Assembly (NCBI GenBank): GCA_018257865.1
Contig: JAEUBA010000097.1
Coordinates: 1-64,000 of the forward strand
Direction of reading: 5' to 3'
From: Stereocaulon alpinum
Taxonomy: Eukaryota > Ascomycota > Lecanoromycetes > Lecanorales > Stereocaulaceae
Length of the DNA: 64,000 bases
Below are positions 36,102-48,654 of this stretch, in pieces. Within the stretch, counting starts at the first letter, position 1; each line of letters opens with the position of its first letter. The notes beneath the pieces were generated by a model, which was not told where the DNA came from, ran no database searches, and saw nothing but the letters and a program-made list of their open reading frames with translations. The translations under genes were made by a program, and so were the position numbers.

Positions 36102-36736
36102 ATCATGCGGAGATGTTACCTTCTTGCTGTAAGGTGAAAGAGCTTACTACTGAGCCCTTTTCAATAGCACTGGAACCTTTAAGTTGTAATGAAGACCCTA
36201 GAAGTAATGTACCTACTCGAGGTGAAACCCTTCTCGAAAAATTCTTAAAATTGATCTACTGTAGCCCCGGAGCCTACCCTTAGAGGGGACCTAAAGCTAC
36301 TTAGACTTGAAGTGCTTTAGGGGCTAGCTCCAGGGCTTCGCTCTAGGGGCGGTTGAGTTCCGTACTTGAAGTCGTTATATGCGGAACTCTCGCCCTCGAT
36401 TACTTGACAATGCTCTGTTAGATTTGGTAGGTATTAGCATTTACACAAAGTGCTCAAAAGATCGTATGATTATGCTCTACAAAGTTTACTGGTTTGCATT
36501 GTGTATAGAAATTTAGTACAGGTGATTCTCGATGTTCGACAGCCGTATTGGTATTGTCCTGGTCCTGCGCATAAGACTCAGCCAGCTCCCGATGGCAGAC
36601 TTCTTACGAACCTCGGCCAATGATATTACAGAGCATGGCTTGCATGGACACATTTTCTTGGTTCTCATGAGGCCCCAACAAGGAAAATTGCGCCCTATGA
36701 AAAGCGCACACTAGTCAATGAAGGCTGCCTACAAAT
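36102..36736. other. Intergenic
   Basis: No gene is seen. The stretch around 36,250-36,380 (GCCCCGGAGCCTACCC, then GGGGCTAGCTCCAGGG) has short inverted motifs and may be transposon debris next to the hairpin. The promoter of the peroxin gene should lie in the last 200 bp. Confidence 0.4.
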
Positions 36737-38312
36737 ATGGACGAATTCACAGCTGACGCGTTCGCAAACCGAGAAGAGCCCATCCCAGTTATCGCTGTAG
36801 GCAACGACGGCCTATCATCTGACCATAGGGGCAAACGTGAGAGACTGAAAGAAACGATCGGTGGCACAAGCTCGAAACTGAAGGACAAGCTGCATGAGCA
36901 TGGCTCAGGCAGCAAAGAGTATGGCTCCTCGCTGCAGGACCGCCTGTTCACCAAGTGAGCAACCTTGTGGTCGTCATGAAAGGCCCTTTCCAAACTTGGC
37001 GTGCTAAACGTCGACGCCGCAGGCTCTTGCAGCAGGTCATACCTGAGGAGGACGTCGATGAGTTGGCTTCGGCTCCGGACGTGAGGAGTTCGAAGTATAT
37101 CAATCGGCCGGGCTTCTCGCTTCCTTTGATGACGAACAACTTTCGGCGCTTCAACGCAAGGTACGAGACCCTTTTCGCCGCCAGGGAAATATTGCTTACG
37201 TTTATCCTAGAATCGGAGTGGTCTTCGTCTTTCAGAACCGTCTCGAGCGTCTCCTCACTTGGCGAAAGCCAGCCCAAACCCTCTCTCTTCTTGCCGTGTG
37301 CACCTTCGTCTGCCTCGAACCCTACCTCATTCCAGTCCTCCCTGTTGCTGCAGCGCTCCTGTTCGTCATGGTGCCAGCCTACCTCGCTCGACATCCCCCA
37401 CCTCCCTCCACAATCGGCAGCGCTACGTACTCCATGAACGGGCCCCCACTTGCCCCACCACGTACGATAAAACCCGCTGCCGAGATGTCGAAAGACTTCT
37501 TTCGCAACATGCGGGACTTGCAAAATTGCATGGAAGATTTTGCTGTTATCCACGACCTAATTCTCAAGACCGTTGCGCCTCCTACGAATTTCTCGAATGA
37601 GCCACTGTCTTCTACTATCTTCCTCTTCCTCTTCATTGCGACTTGTCTGCTATTTATAACATCTCACCTCCTTCCGTGGCGCTTCATAGCCCTTATTGTT
37701 TGCTGGACAAGCATAGCCCTATGTCACCCATCCGTTCAACAGCTTTTGGTATCCAATCACGAGGAATACCTTGCACCACAGGAACGCACTGCCCAATCCT
37801 GGCTCGACGCATGGACATCGCATGACATAGTCCTCGACGCTCCGCCGGAGACGCGCGAAGTCGAGGTGTTTGAGCTGCAGAGAAGGAAAGGAGGGGTCAA
37901 TGGCGAGTGGGAAGCTTGGATGTTCAGCCCCACGCCTTATGATCCATTATCCCCACAACGAATATCTGGAGACAGGCCAAAGGGCACTAGGTTCTTCGAG
38001 GATGTAGTACCACCTAAAGGATGGGAATGGGGCGATAAGAAATGGGTGCTTGATTTGGCAAGTAGAGAATGGGTAGAAGAGAGAATGGTACAAGGAGTTG
38101 AGGTCGAAATTGAGGGAGAGCGATGGGTAGGTGATCTGGCCGGTGACGAGGATACTCCAGAGCCGAAAGCGGTAGGCAAAACCACAATGAAGCATTGGGA
38201 GGAGGGTAGTGGAAACAGCAGAATGGGAGAGTGGAGGAGACGGCGTTGGGTGAGGACAGTCAGGCGGAAAGTTGTTCGTGCAGAGACCTCAGCAGGCACA
38301 GCTGCTAGCTGA
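36737..38312 (+). CDS. Peroxisomal membrane protein of the Pex24/Pex28-32 family, with dysferlin domain
   Basis: Three exons (36737-36954, 37023-37160, 37211-38312; introns 68 and 50 nt) give 485 residues. The first junction yields DRLFTKLLQQVIPEEDVDE and the second NNFRRFNARIGVVFVFQNRL, both family blocks. Hydrophobic segments follow (LSLLAVCTFVCLEPYLIPVL; a second pair at about residues 255-300, FLFLFIATCLLFITSHLLPW). The C-terminal half holds dysferlin-like Trp-rich blocks (EVEVFELQRRKG, GWEWGDKKWVLD, EWRRRRWVRTV). In yeasts these proteins control peroxisome number and ER-peroxisome contact. It overlaps no neighbour and converges on NOP16, whose stop lies only 60 bp away. Confidence 0.87.
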
Positions 38313-38371
38313 CAAAAAATCAAACGTTCATGAATCATTCATTGCACCCTGGGTATCATGCATCCAATCGC

Positions 38372-39144
38372 TCAATCTTGCATTCCGTCACCCTCCCCTC
38401 CCTCATCTCTTCTCCCCTGACTCCTTCTCCACAACGCAACCCGCCTCTTCAAATCTCCCTCAGTCTGCTGCCGAGGATTCAACCTCCGATCCCTAAACAT
38501 CCCGCCCCAATCATCGCCCCACTTCTCCACTAGACGTTCAATCCACTCCCTCTCCCCCTGGCTCTGCTGCCGTGGCCGCTTCTTCTTACTATATTTTGCT
38601 GCCTCCTCCAATTCCGGCACGATACCCCTACTCCTTCCGCCCTCATCTCCCATACTACGATCTTCATCATCATCCTCATCTTCCGAGTCGGATAGCTCAT
38701 TCAACGGATCACCCAACGGATTCCGATTCGCCTTCTCTTTCCTTGCATCTTGTACACTAACAATCGCCCCCGTCTTCGGATCCCTAACAACCCTAATCTC
38801 CTCCATCCCTAACGTCTTCGGTGCTTTCGAAGAGGGAATAGCTAGCCCACTACTCCTCCGCTGACTTGGGTCCTCATCGTTCTGTATGCTTCTAATCTCA
38901 GTGCCGCCGGTATGGGAATTGAGTTTTGAAGAGAGGCCTAGACGGCGGTAGTTTTGGGAGAGGGTGAGTTTTGGGTTCCTGGAAGTAGTATTGTTAGGAT
39001 CAGTCAATGTGTGTGGACGGAGGTAAACCACCAATTTGCAGCTACGATAGGGTTAGATTTGATATTGATGCGTTTGGATTTGGCCTTCTGCCGGACGCGA
39101 GGAAGGGAAGATTTGTTTTTCTTTTTCTGGAGGGGGCGTGCCAT
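38372..39144 (-). CDS. NOP16: Ribosome biogenesis protein Nop16
   Basis: Two exons on the - strand (39144-39032 and 38978-38372, intron 53 nt) give 239 residues. The start MARPLQKKKNKSSLPRVRQK is the basic nucleolar N-terminus, and the splice yields ANWNPKLTLSQNYRRLGLSSKL, the Nop16 signature. An acidic stretch (SDSEDEDDDED) lies at about residues 146-156, and a Trp-rich end (EREWIERLVEKWGDDWGGMFRD) follows, both typical. Nop16 acts in 60S subunit assembly in the nucleolus. Its length matches the family. The frame without the intron would start inside the intron and miss the N-terminus. Confidence 0.92.
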
Positions 39145-41360
39145 TTTGGCTTTAGGTCATGGAATGGAAGTTGTGGGTTTTCGGGCGGTTGAGTACAATT
39201 GGACGGAAGCTCGAGAAGAATTATGAGATCTGGGTAAACTTCGGCCAAGTGAGTGGATTAGGTCTTGGCGCCAAGATATCTCAATTTGTAAGGTTAAGAT
39301 ATCATCCTGCGATGCTCCTGTATTGATACAGTAGCACACAGCATCCAGTTGTGGACGCATCTTTAGGACTATCTATATGCCTCTATAGCTCTTTGTGCCA
39401 ATAGCTTCAATGAGCATAAGATGCAATTGGAACACATGTTGGTATGTAGCATATCTTATCAGTGTTCATTCGATTCTGTGTCTGGTGTGAGATTTTGCGG
39501 TTCTCTGTACTAACAAGTTGAAAGATGAACTGAGAGGCATCGACTAAGAGACGAAGGTTATTTCGGGAATGTGAGAGAGAAGGTGCAGACTGTACTTCAG
39601 AACTCCTGCATTCGTGCACTGTTGTGCCTTGACACGAGAAGACGGGAGTATAGTGTACTAAGTGGTGTAGCGATGGGGGTAAAGGATTTAATTTGGTGCT
39701 AGTGGAAGTCTGCCATGAATGGTCCCGGATGCCAGTCGAATGTTCAGTATGAAATCCCGCTAATCCGGTTGAGAAGTCGATGGTAGAGATGTACCCCCCA
39801 GCTCAGTCAGTACTCACCTAAGGCTGCAGCTTTGGGGATGGCGCGGTACCCGCCGCGGTCATGGACACTTGATCTGGGTGGGTACCTTTTACTCTTTGCG
39901 GATCGATCAAGTGCTTGAACGCTCCATCTCAACGCGTACTGGAGGCACTGCCCCTAGTAGCGCGCTTGCCGTCTTCCGTTTGATCATTCTTTTCCTTGAC
40001 AACATGCTCGGCAGAGCCAGGACCAAAGGGTCGGGCTTGTACGCTGCCGATGGCGTTCCAAGGCTGCTTGCGCTGCGGCTCGAAGAGCCATCTTGACTCT
40101 GAGGTGTAGCTATCATGGTGTCGCTCTGTTGCTGTGGGCGCAGAGGGATACGCGCATGGTTGGCTCCAAGAGCGAGCGATGGGGATGAACGTGTCGGAAG
40201 AGGGTTTCTTAGGTCGAGTGCTGGGAGGCTGGTTTTGGGGGTTGGAGTATGTCTGGGGAGTTGCGTCGCGTATAGAGGGGTAATTTCGTGCGGGTGCTTT
40301 GGTGTGGTTGGTGCAGGTGAATCCCTTGCTCTGCCCTCTCATCTTGCAGTCGTGCTGGTCTGAGGACTATCGATGAATTGGAAGATTCGTGTGCATGCGG
40401 ATATCTCGACTTCGGTGGAACGTTGTTTCTTGTGTTTGGGTGTGGAGAATGGGTATGAGGGCAAGCAAGCAGCCGTGGCTCAAGGACTGGAGTGAAGGCC
40501 TTGAGAAATTGTGGAGTAGAAAGCACGATCAAGAAGAGGAGACCAGTAGGCAAATGACTCGTGAGAAGATATAGTGGCATAGACGAGATACATGACGGAG
40601 AGCACGAGCAGAACGAGTCTTTATACCAACCTACTGCCCCAAGTATACCATACTCAGTATCTTGGCGCTCATAGAGGTTGTGTCAGGCCAAGCTTCGATC
40701 AGCGGCCAAAGTAAGGTACGATGCTTCAAGAAATCGCACCATGTTGGTAGACGTTTGATGCGTTGGTCAAGCTAGGAACGGCTATACAGCCGGCCTGATT
40801 GACTTTGGCCTACCTTGTCAACTCCGTGGGCCACGACTATTCAGCTACAAAGAGGTGATTTGAAAGGTTGGTCCGGCTTAGCATCGATGAAACGCTCTGG
40901 TGGCCGCCACTCTAATCGAGTTGGCGCGGTCGATTAGCTACTTAGTCAAGACCTTACATCACCGTGGCTCCCTTAGGCGCCAGGAGAACATTCCTCAACA
41001 GGGGCTAATTGTATGGCCACAAGGCTGTGGCAATCGGAGCATCGAGACTAAGGCCCCAAAAAAGGGGCAGCACCGTGCATGAACGTGAAACGGCGGATGG
41101 AACACGTTAGCCTCGGTGACGCCCGCCTTCATGGCCACGCTTGGAAAGCTGCGATGCAGGTCTGCAGGATTGTTCAGCGCACGTGTTTCATGTCAAGAAC
41201 TGTGGCCGCCTCCCATGTTGGCTCAATTGCAGACACTCGCCCATGGCCACTGTCCTCGTGTTCTTCTCTTTTCGTTCCTGGATTATCTTCTCTTTTGAAA
41301 TATGGAGCGGTGTTCAGAAGTGAACCAGCTAGCATTTGTTGATGCAGTGTTGCACTCGCC
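39145..41360. other. Intergenic, 2.2 kb, with one possible secreted ORF
   Basis: No gene is firmly supported. On the - strand at 40580-40209 an ATG-started frame of 123 residues begins with a signal-peptide-like run (LLTSHLPTGLLFLIVLSTP) and continues Pro/His/Ser-rich with few cysteines; it may be a small secreted protein or chance. Overlapping frames on both strands here are GC-skew effects. The last few hundred bases serve as promoter for the zinc-finger gene. Confidence 0.4.
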
Positions 41361-43401
41361 ATGGATGGTCCCCACTCGTTTACTCTAATCCCCACACTAG
41401 CTCAGTCTTCAGCCACAGCAGCCACAGGATGGCCATCCCCTGAACAACAGCAAGGCATCGCAGTACTGTCCACCTTAAATGATTCTGAGATCCTTTCGAC
41501 CGTCGCTTCCTTGCGATTGATTGCACCCCATCTTACGGACCAGCATTTGGGAGCTTTAGTGTGCCTCCGCTCGGCCCCGGACGATCACATAAAGGCATGG
41601 CTCGATTGTGGTCGCCGCTTTTCTGGTGGGGCAGAGTGGTATCTGGTTGAAGGAGGTCAGCTAACGCATCTTCGTAGGCAGCATCCAGAGCGAGCGCTCC
41701 TCGCTCGTGAGCGACTCTAGCGATAGTCGGTTTTCCATTGCATCTTGGTCAACTAATCATACGTCGCTCTCTGATCCATCATCCCTGTCGCAACCTGCAA
41801 CGGCTATCGAGAACTTGGAATTGGGTGAGAATGGTCAAGACTCTACCGCACAACACAATATAAAGACTCTCTTGGATCTCAACAAGCCGCAACCTCCTAC
41901 TCCGCAAGGTCTCTCAGACAGTACAGTAGCTGCGCACGAGTCTCGTTCCTTCAAACACGGGTCACGACATGACCGTTGGTGCACGACACGCGAGCATAAG
42001 ACAATCTTCACGACCTACCATGGATTTGCAAAACATGAGAAAGAGCATGACACATGCTATGTATTCCTGCCTAAGGGGCCTATCGAGAGAACTCCATGGG
42101 GACTTCAGTGCGCCCTTTGTGAAATGACGAATCCGAGCCAGGCACACCTGGAGGACCACAATATTTTGCAATATGACGGGAGATTGGGGAAAGCCATAAC
42201 ACGATCGAGGAAGGGCAACTTTGAAAAGCTTCTCAAGAGACACAAAGCTTCGGATGAGAAGATCAGGGTACTTTTGGACAAATGGTGCCACCGTCAAAAG
42301 AAAAAGGCATATTCTTGCGGATTCTGTATTAGCGTTTTCACATCGCTGCCAGAAAGGACCAGTCATATCGACCGCGAGCATTATGCGAAGGGAAAGCACA
42401 TAGACGATTGGGACGATACTGTTGTAATCAAAGGACTCTTGCTTCAACGAGACGTGCATCAAGAATGTGCGAGGTTGTTTCCAGTGGACCCCTCTTTGAT
42501 GGAAGCAAGGATCAGCTGGCCCCCGTCCGTTGTTGAGACTCTACAGCTCCAGCTCGAACTAGGGGAAGAGGCTGCTAAAGATCTGGCGATAGATGTTTTC
42601 CGTCAAGCTAGTACGAGGGGAACACCTTCGCTCAGTCGAAGCAATACAGCGTCCAGTCTGCCTCCTCGATCAGAAAGCATGGATTGGAACCAAGCATCAT
42701 CTTCGACTCAAGTGCCCACAAGCCTCGACAGTGGTTCCACTATTGACCCTATGCGTGTTTCGAATCAAGGCAGCGACTCCTTCAATGGACCGCAAGCGCA
42801 CAATGATACCTACAGCAACGACCTAGATGCTATGTACGTTTCACATATGTCAGTCTCGTCGCCCCCTTCCAATCTGCAGCTGTTGAAAGCCAGCTCCAAA
42901 TTTCCAGCTCGTTCATCTAGCCTTGCGGCAAGGGTTACCGGCAATGCTGGCTTGGTGTACCCCACGTCCGAGAATGTCTACGAAGCGGCGCAAATTCTTC
43001 CTACATCTCAGAAGTTCCATGATATTCTACGGTCCCAAAGTCAAGACCATGTCGTAGTGGATGAGTCGGATAGCCTTGAACGTTCATATCTCGTGAGATC
43101 GATGCCCGACTCCGACCTTCACCACTATTCTTCTTTCAATACAAGAGCATCCGAAGCGGCCTCACATACAGCTTCCCAAGTGGAATTTCTACACGAAGAT
43201 GCATCTCAAGCCTCCCAGGAGCCATCCATGATAGGTCAGGCTCCAAAGCGCAAACTTTCGGACAAAACCGCCAAAGAAGCAAATCTTAGAGCCCAAACGC
43301 AAGCGCCTGTGTCGATTTACAATCAACAGTATTCAACGGACAGCAGCGGATTTGGAGAGATCAACGCACAGCCCATTCCAATTTGGCATCCGAGCTTCTA
43401 G
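41361..43401 (+). CDS. C2H2-type zinc-finger protein
   Basis: Two exons (41361-41625 and 41678-43401, 52-nt intron with donor GTGGGG and acceptor CGTAG) give 662 residues; the splice joins GRRFSG to SIQSERSSLVSDSSDS. Cys/His pairs occur in the middle third: WCTTREHKTIF with HEKEH, LQCALCEM with HLEDHN, and YSCGFCISVF with HIDREH, the last being a good C2H2 finger. The rest is Ser/Thr/Gln-rich and probably disordered, with KRK near the end. A nuclear DNA-binding role is likely; targets are unknown. An internal ATG at 41707 opens a long frame, but the upstream exon keeps the reading consistent. Confidence 0.75.
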
Positions 43402-44623
43402 ACGTATCATATATTGCGCGCATTAGACAAAAGTACTTCTAACATAGCACTCCCAGTGTTCAAATTGAGTTGAAGGAATGCCCCAAAAAGGTGGCCCAGC
43501 GAGATTTATGAGTTGATGCAGCCCTGATGCATGTATATTGGGGACTTCTCACAGGATGAGTAACGGTACCAAGATCGCGGCTGGCATGGAATGAGTCCAA
43601 ACCCCATATCCGATTGAAGCTTTCGCGCTCTCTCTCTTTCCAAGCGATATTTGTTGTATAACCAGCCTGTATTTTGACAGTCTTGCATGATGCACTCGAA
43701 GCCGCTCTCAGGGTTGTAGTTGTCGACATAAATGTTTGTACCTAGAAGCCGTAATATAACAGCATTCTCAACCAGTAGTGAATGCCGTTCAGCTCTTTAT
43801 CAAAACATCTTCTGCAAGTTACTATCACATTGTACTACACCCGATAAGTCACCGGTCGTAGCATTGGATGAGCGCATTACAAAGTCAAATTCACAATTGA
43901 TCTTACACCAGGGGAGTCGAGGGTATATACATGCGGCGGAGCCTCCTTGCATACTGCCTGTAGACACGACTAGCCGAAACGGCTAAGCTCTAGTCTACAA
44001 CGTGCTCATCTTCGTCTCACCTATACCAAGTCCCAGCAAGCCGAAATAACCCGCCTAGAGACCCCGAGCGCGAAGATTTCTCTTCTGACCGCGTCTTGGT
44101 GAAGTAGAGCTTGGCGGTTTTGTAAAGAAAATCTATTTTTCAGGGTAGTATGACAAGACTTAGAATGGCAAAGGAGAAAACGCATGGCAAGGTCGACATC
44201 AAACCGCATTCTCGAATAGGATCTGGCGAGGAAGATCCGTGTCACGCTGCAGAATGATATCTTATCAATCCGCTTTAATCATCGCCTTGGACCTCAATTG
44301 CTCGGTCGTAGCGGGGTCAAAAGGGTTGCTGTGTCTGCCGTGAGCACCATGTTCGCGATCTTATGGGGGCATGCTCGATGCTTAGATAGACGCCTTTGAG
44401 TAATTAGTCACGTGCGCAACATTTAGATGTTATGTTTTGCAAGCATAATGGAAGGTAGATTTCGGATCTCCGCCTAGAACTACGGGCGGCAAGTGCGCTA
44501 CGTACCTATCTGACTGCCGTAGCAGATGTCTGTCTTCTTGGCAGATCTGGACCCCTGATTCCGGAGCATATCCCGACAAGCTTATGCACAACATACACAA
44601 TTGCGCTACAACAACTTTCAGGA
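43402..44623. other. Intergenic
   Basis: 1.2 kb without a supported gene. The - strand frame at 43460-43729 (89 residues, ATG) overlaps what should be the 3' untranslated region of the zinc-finger gene and shows no features. Confidence 0.45.
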
Positions 44624-46449
44624 ATGGCGAGAGACTTTATATTACAATGGCGACCCTGGCTTCTAACGGCTGTATCTCTTGCTATTGCATGCATCGCCCT
44701 TGCAGAGCCTCTAGTTTCGAAGAAGATTGGGCATTTGAGTATACCAGAGATTGAGGACGCGATCCAGGTTAGTACACACCTACCACTCACAACCCGCAAT
44801 CATGCTTCCAACGTATCAATATCGATCTAAGAGCTGACTGGGGCCAGCAATGCCCAATTGTGCAAGAACTCAACATTCACAAACGCGCAAAGAGCCCCCA
44901 GGTCTCCACCTACACCTCTCAGGTGTTCGAGAAGCTGTTCCCGGGTACTCCATTCGCAGGTCTAACAGGCCCCGCGGTCAATGCACTTCTCGCAACCCTC
45001 TACATCTCGGGCCCACCCAGTCCGTGGTGTCTTCTGAACTATCCATGGATCTACAAGCTAAAAAGATTTCTAGACTTCATACTGGCGCTATGCCCGCCAA
45101 ACATCGACCCCTCCTCCCTCTCGGTCATGGTTGCTTTTGCCGTTGGTGGCCTACTCGGTGACGTCCTCTTCCATCTCCTGCCTGAGATCTTCCTCGGCGA
45201 AGCAGAACCTGACCGCGCACGTTTTGTCCTCGTCGAACCCAACAAAAACCTCCTCTTAGGCGTTGCTATCATGGTGGGATTCGTGACTTTCGTCGCCATG
45301 GACAAAGGACTGCGAATAGCGACTGGGGGTGAAGGTGGACATGATCATGGCAAAACTCACAAGGACGACGCAAAGGAAGAGAGGGAGACTATACCCTCCG
45401 CTGCAAGCGCGAGCGGCGCCAATACGGCCCAGAATGGGATTATGAAGGCTCGCAAGCCAATGCCTGGCTCTGGCACCATTTTCAGTGATGCTGACCTGCT
45501 AGATTTGCCACCTGCTGTACTCCAAAAGCTTTGGGCACTAAAGGAGCCTGCCCGCTCACATCACTGGCTCGAAGAATGCCTTGAAGTAGATCGTGCCTGC
45601 GGCATGATGCAGATCGCTCTTTGGAAAGCCTATGAAAATGCATTTCACGGTTCTCAACACCCACTTCTAGAGGCCAAGGATTTCATACAAAGCGCGAGTA
45701 AGGTCTTTGAGGGTGCCAGCGCGCAGGTTGTCGAAGGAGCCAAACCCAAGTTCATCATCAAGGGTGTTAGGCCTCGGCGACCAGATCACGAGAAGACTGA
45801 GCAGGCACTCAGTCCACCATCCCCGAAAGGCGCCACATCACCGGGCGCTAAAGACGAGCCTTCAACATCTATCCGTCTCTCTGCGTATTTGAATTTGATT
45901 GCAGACTTTACACATAATATCACTGACGGACTAGCTATGTCCTCCTCTTTCTACGCCTCGCCAACCCTTGGTGCAACCACAGCAATGGCCGTTTTCTTCC
46001 ACGAGATCCCCCACGAAGTCGGAGATTTCGCTCTACTGATCCAGTCCGGATTCTCTAAGCGAAAAGCTATGGGGGCACAATTTGTGACCGCTCTAGGAGC
46101 TTTTTTGGGCACTTGCATAGGCATCGCTGTTCAAGAGTTTGGGAAAGCTGGATCGAGTAGCGAGCTTGGCGCTGAGCATAGCAAAGGTCTCGCAGGTACC
46201 GGACTGGGGTGGGGCGATATGTTACTGCCTTTCACAGCTGGAACCTTTCTTTATGTCGGTACAGTAGCGGTGATTCCAGAGCTGCTACAGACAGGACCGA
46301 ACAAGAGGCAGGAAATAAGGAACACTATGACACAATTCGTCGCTATGGCTTTCGGAGCTGGTATCATGCTAGCGTAAGTTCTCAGTCCGGATATTCTGGT
46401 TAATTTGAAGGCAACGCTGACCATCCCTATCAGAATCTCATGGACATGA
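44624..46449 (+). CDS. KE4/LIV-1-type ZIP zinc transporter with an RFX-like insert
   Basis: Four exons (44624-44767, 44848-45019, 45074-46373, 46434-46449) give 543 residues. The second intron is 54 nt without a stop; removing it gives PPNFILALCPPNIDP, which fits the family. A signal anchor opens the protein. ZIP segments follow (SVMVAFAVGGLLGDVLFHLLPE, LLLGVAIMVGFVTFVAMDKG), with the metal-site helices HNITDGLAMSS and FFHEIPHEVGDFALL. Yeast Yke4 and its relatives move zinc across the ER or Golgi membrane. The loop before HNITDG normally carries a His-rich stretch. Here only GGHDHGKTH remains, followed at about residues 245-346 by a block resembling the RFX-type winged-helix domain of Rsc9 (MQIALWKAYENAF, EAKDFIQSASKVFEGA, KFIIKGVRPRR). 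The insert is in frame and inside one exon. Confidence 0.88.
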
Positions 46450-47347
46450 ATGTGCATGGGGGTACGGTCCGGCACGACAGATCCAGTACAATGGCTAAGG
46501 GCCAGCAGCGCACTGCCCTGGAGTTTCAACGAAGACTTCAAGTCTATGTAATCATAGACCCAACAAATGTATTATAAGATCTAAAGATTACATTCATCTA
46601 CTGTAGTATACGTAGTATAATGAAAGGTAAGTACGTTCGATGATGTTCACGAAGTTCAACATTATCTTTGACATAATGTGAAGAGCAATATAGAATGCCT
46701 CATTCCGGTATTGGTACGCGTCCAGAGTAGGCTTCATGGAGCTGACTAAGCCGTAATTATCGACCTCGGACAAAACCCGAGTTTTCACACACAGGAAATC
46801 ACAATCAGAAGTCTGGCATACTTAGGACTACCTACATTCTGAAATTCTTGCATTCTTCATGAATACCTTGCTTCGCTGCTTCGTACCATTGTTGTGCATC
46901 GCCAAGCTCCATAGAGATGCCTGATAAAGGCTTCTACCAAAAGGGAAGCCCAACGACTACCCCATGAACGTGTTCTCATCATCTGCTCCCATTCGTCTCG
47001 GACAAAGATGAAAGCAATGCAATGTGATGCGGGTAGTCAGCGATCTAGATCTGGGCTAGAGTCCTCTACCTTTAGTCGGGCCCACCGAGCACCAAGAACT
47101 TAGGTAGCATCATCAAGCCATTTGATCTATCTCCTTTTATCCCCAAAACCAAGGGGTTCCAGCCGATGCCGTACAGTCACCCACATGCTGAACCCACTGA
47201 AGCGGGTCGCGAATCAGAGGCCACAATGTAGGGCATGTGAAAGTTCGGGACATCGCATTAGTCTGATCGATATGCAGGTCAGCATCATCGGCATTGAAAC
47301 AAGCTCGAGGTCGACATCTGGACACAGCACCGGTCACCTACGCGTGG
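46450..47347. other. Intergenic
   Basis: 0.9 kb between two genes on the same strand. AT-rich 3' region to about 46,700, then unremarkable sequence; no gene seen. Confidence 0.5.
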
Positions 47348-48654
47348 ATGAAGAGCCAGCGACGTCGACGACGGATTTTCCTGTCATTGCAATGCCTGTT
47401 TTTTTGCCTCATAGCCATGTTCGCTACCCTCGCCTTCCTAGTCGTACTCTTTTCTGTACTCTTCTGCAAGGCCGATTTGAGTATCGCAGGAGATAGCACC
47501 TTCCATATCGCTGTCTTCTCAGATCTTCATTATGGTGAAAATGAAAGCACATTCGGCATCCCAGCGGACAAGAATTCCGCTGCGCTGATGCGTCAAGTCC
47601 TCGCACAAGAAACTCCAGATTTTGTCATTTTGAACGGCGATCTCATCACTGGCGAGAATACCTTCGCATTCAATTCTACTGGATATGTTGACGAGATAGT
47701 TGCGCCACTTGTTCAAGGCGGATATAATTGGGCCAGCACGTATGGGAACCATGACTCCAAATACAATCTAAGTCGCGAGGCACTTTATGCGGAAGAGAAG
47801 AAGTATGCAAATGCCTACACCCAGCATGGTCCAGCTGGGACGGATGGCGTAACAAACTATGTGCTCCCAGTGTTCCCCGCAACCACAACTGGAAGTAGTC
47901 AGAAGCCTGTTGCGCTACTGTGGTTCTTCGACTCTCGAGGTGGCTCAGAGTATCAGAGCCTTCCGGCTAATGTGGACAACATCGACAACTATGTCTCTAA
48001 TGGCACTGTCGCTTGGTATCATTCCGCTCAAGCTGACATGCAAGTATGTTTCCATTCCAGATTAGCATTATGCCCCTCCTCTTCCACGATATCTCCCTAC
48101 AACATTCATTCCAATGCTCACTGCTCCTCCACCAGAGCAAATACGGGATTCTACCCTCCCTTGCCTTCGTCCACATACCTACCCTCGCATTCGTCGACCT
48201 GCAAGCCCAGACCTCCCCCACCGTATCCGGTCCCAACTACCCAGGTCTAAACGCCGACGCCCCTCTAGCCCAACAAGGCTACTCCAACACCGGCTCCGAA
48301 GCTATTCCCTTTATGCAGGCACTCCTCGACACGCCCGGCTTGCATTCCATCTACTCTGGCCACGATCACGGCGACAGCTGGTGTGGACGCTGGCCCAACA
48401 GCACCTTACCTGGCTACGGAGTCGGCGGAGGAAGTAGCCAAAACAGACCCTTCTTGTGCTTTTGCAAGCATTCGGGATACGGTGGTTATGGCGTATGGAA
48501 CAGGGGTGTGCGACAGGTTCGATTGTCGTTTGATCAGAGTGGGGCTATGAATGTTGAAACCTGGGTACGCATGCAAGCTGGGACTATTGTTACGGCTGTG
48601 AGCTTGAATGAAACGTATGGTGAGGATGTTTATGGGACTGCGGATGGGGAATAG
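47348..48654 (+). CDS. Membrane-anchored calcineurin-like phosphoesterase (Dcr2/purple acid phosphatase-like)
   Basis: Two exons (47348-48043 and 48136-48654, 92-nt intron) give about 404 residues; the splice joins AQADMQ to SKYGILPSLAFVHIP. The start is the ATG before a basic stretch (KSQRRRRR) and one hydrophobic segment (LFFCLIAMFATLAFLVVLFSV), a type II anchor. All metallophosphatase motifs are present: FSDLHYGE, NGDLITGE, YGNHDS, FVHIP and SGHDHGDSW. Several N-x-S/T sites after the anchor fit a lumenal or extracellular enzyme. The substrate is unknown; yeast Dcr2 dephosphorylates Sic1 and Ire1. Confidence 0.88.

Noticed and set aside
41707..43401. Zinc-finger gene starting at 41707
   Set aside because: The first exon at 41361-41625 joins in phase through a 52-nt intron and gives a continuous protein.
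47294..47347. Upstream start of the phosphoesterase
   Set aside because: The codon at 47294 is TTG; the first ATG is 47348, directly before the basic anchor.
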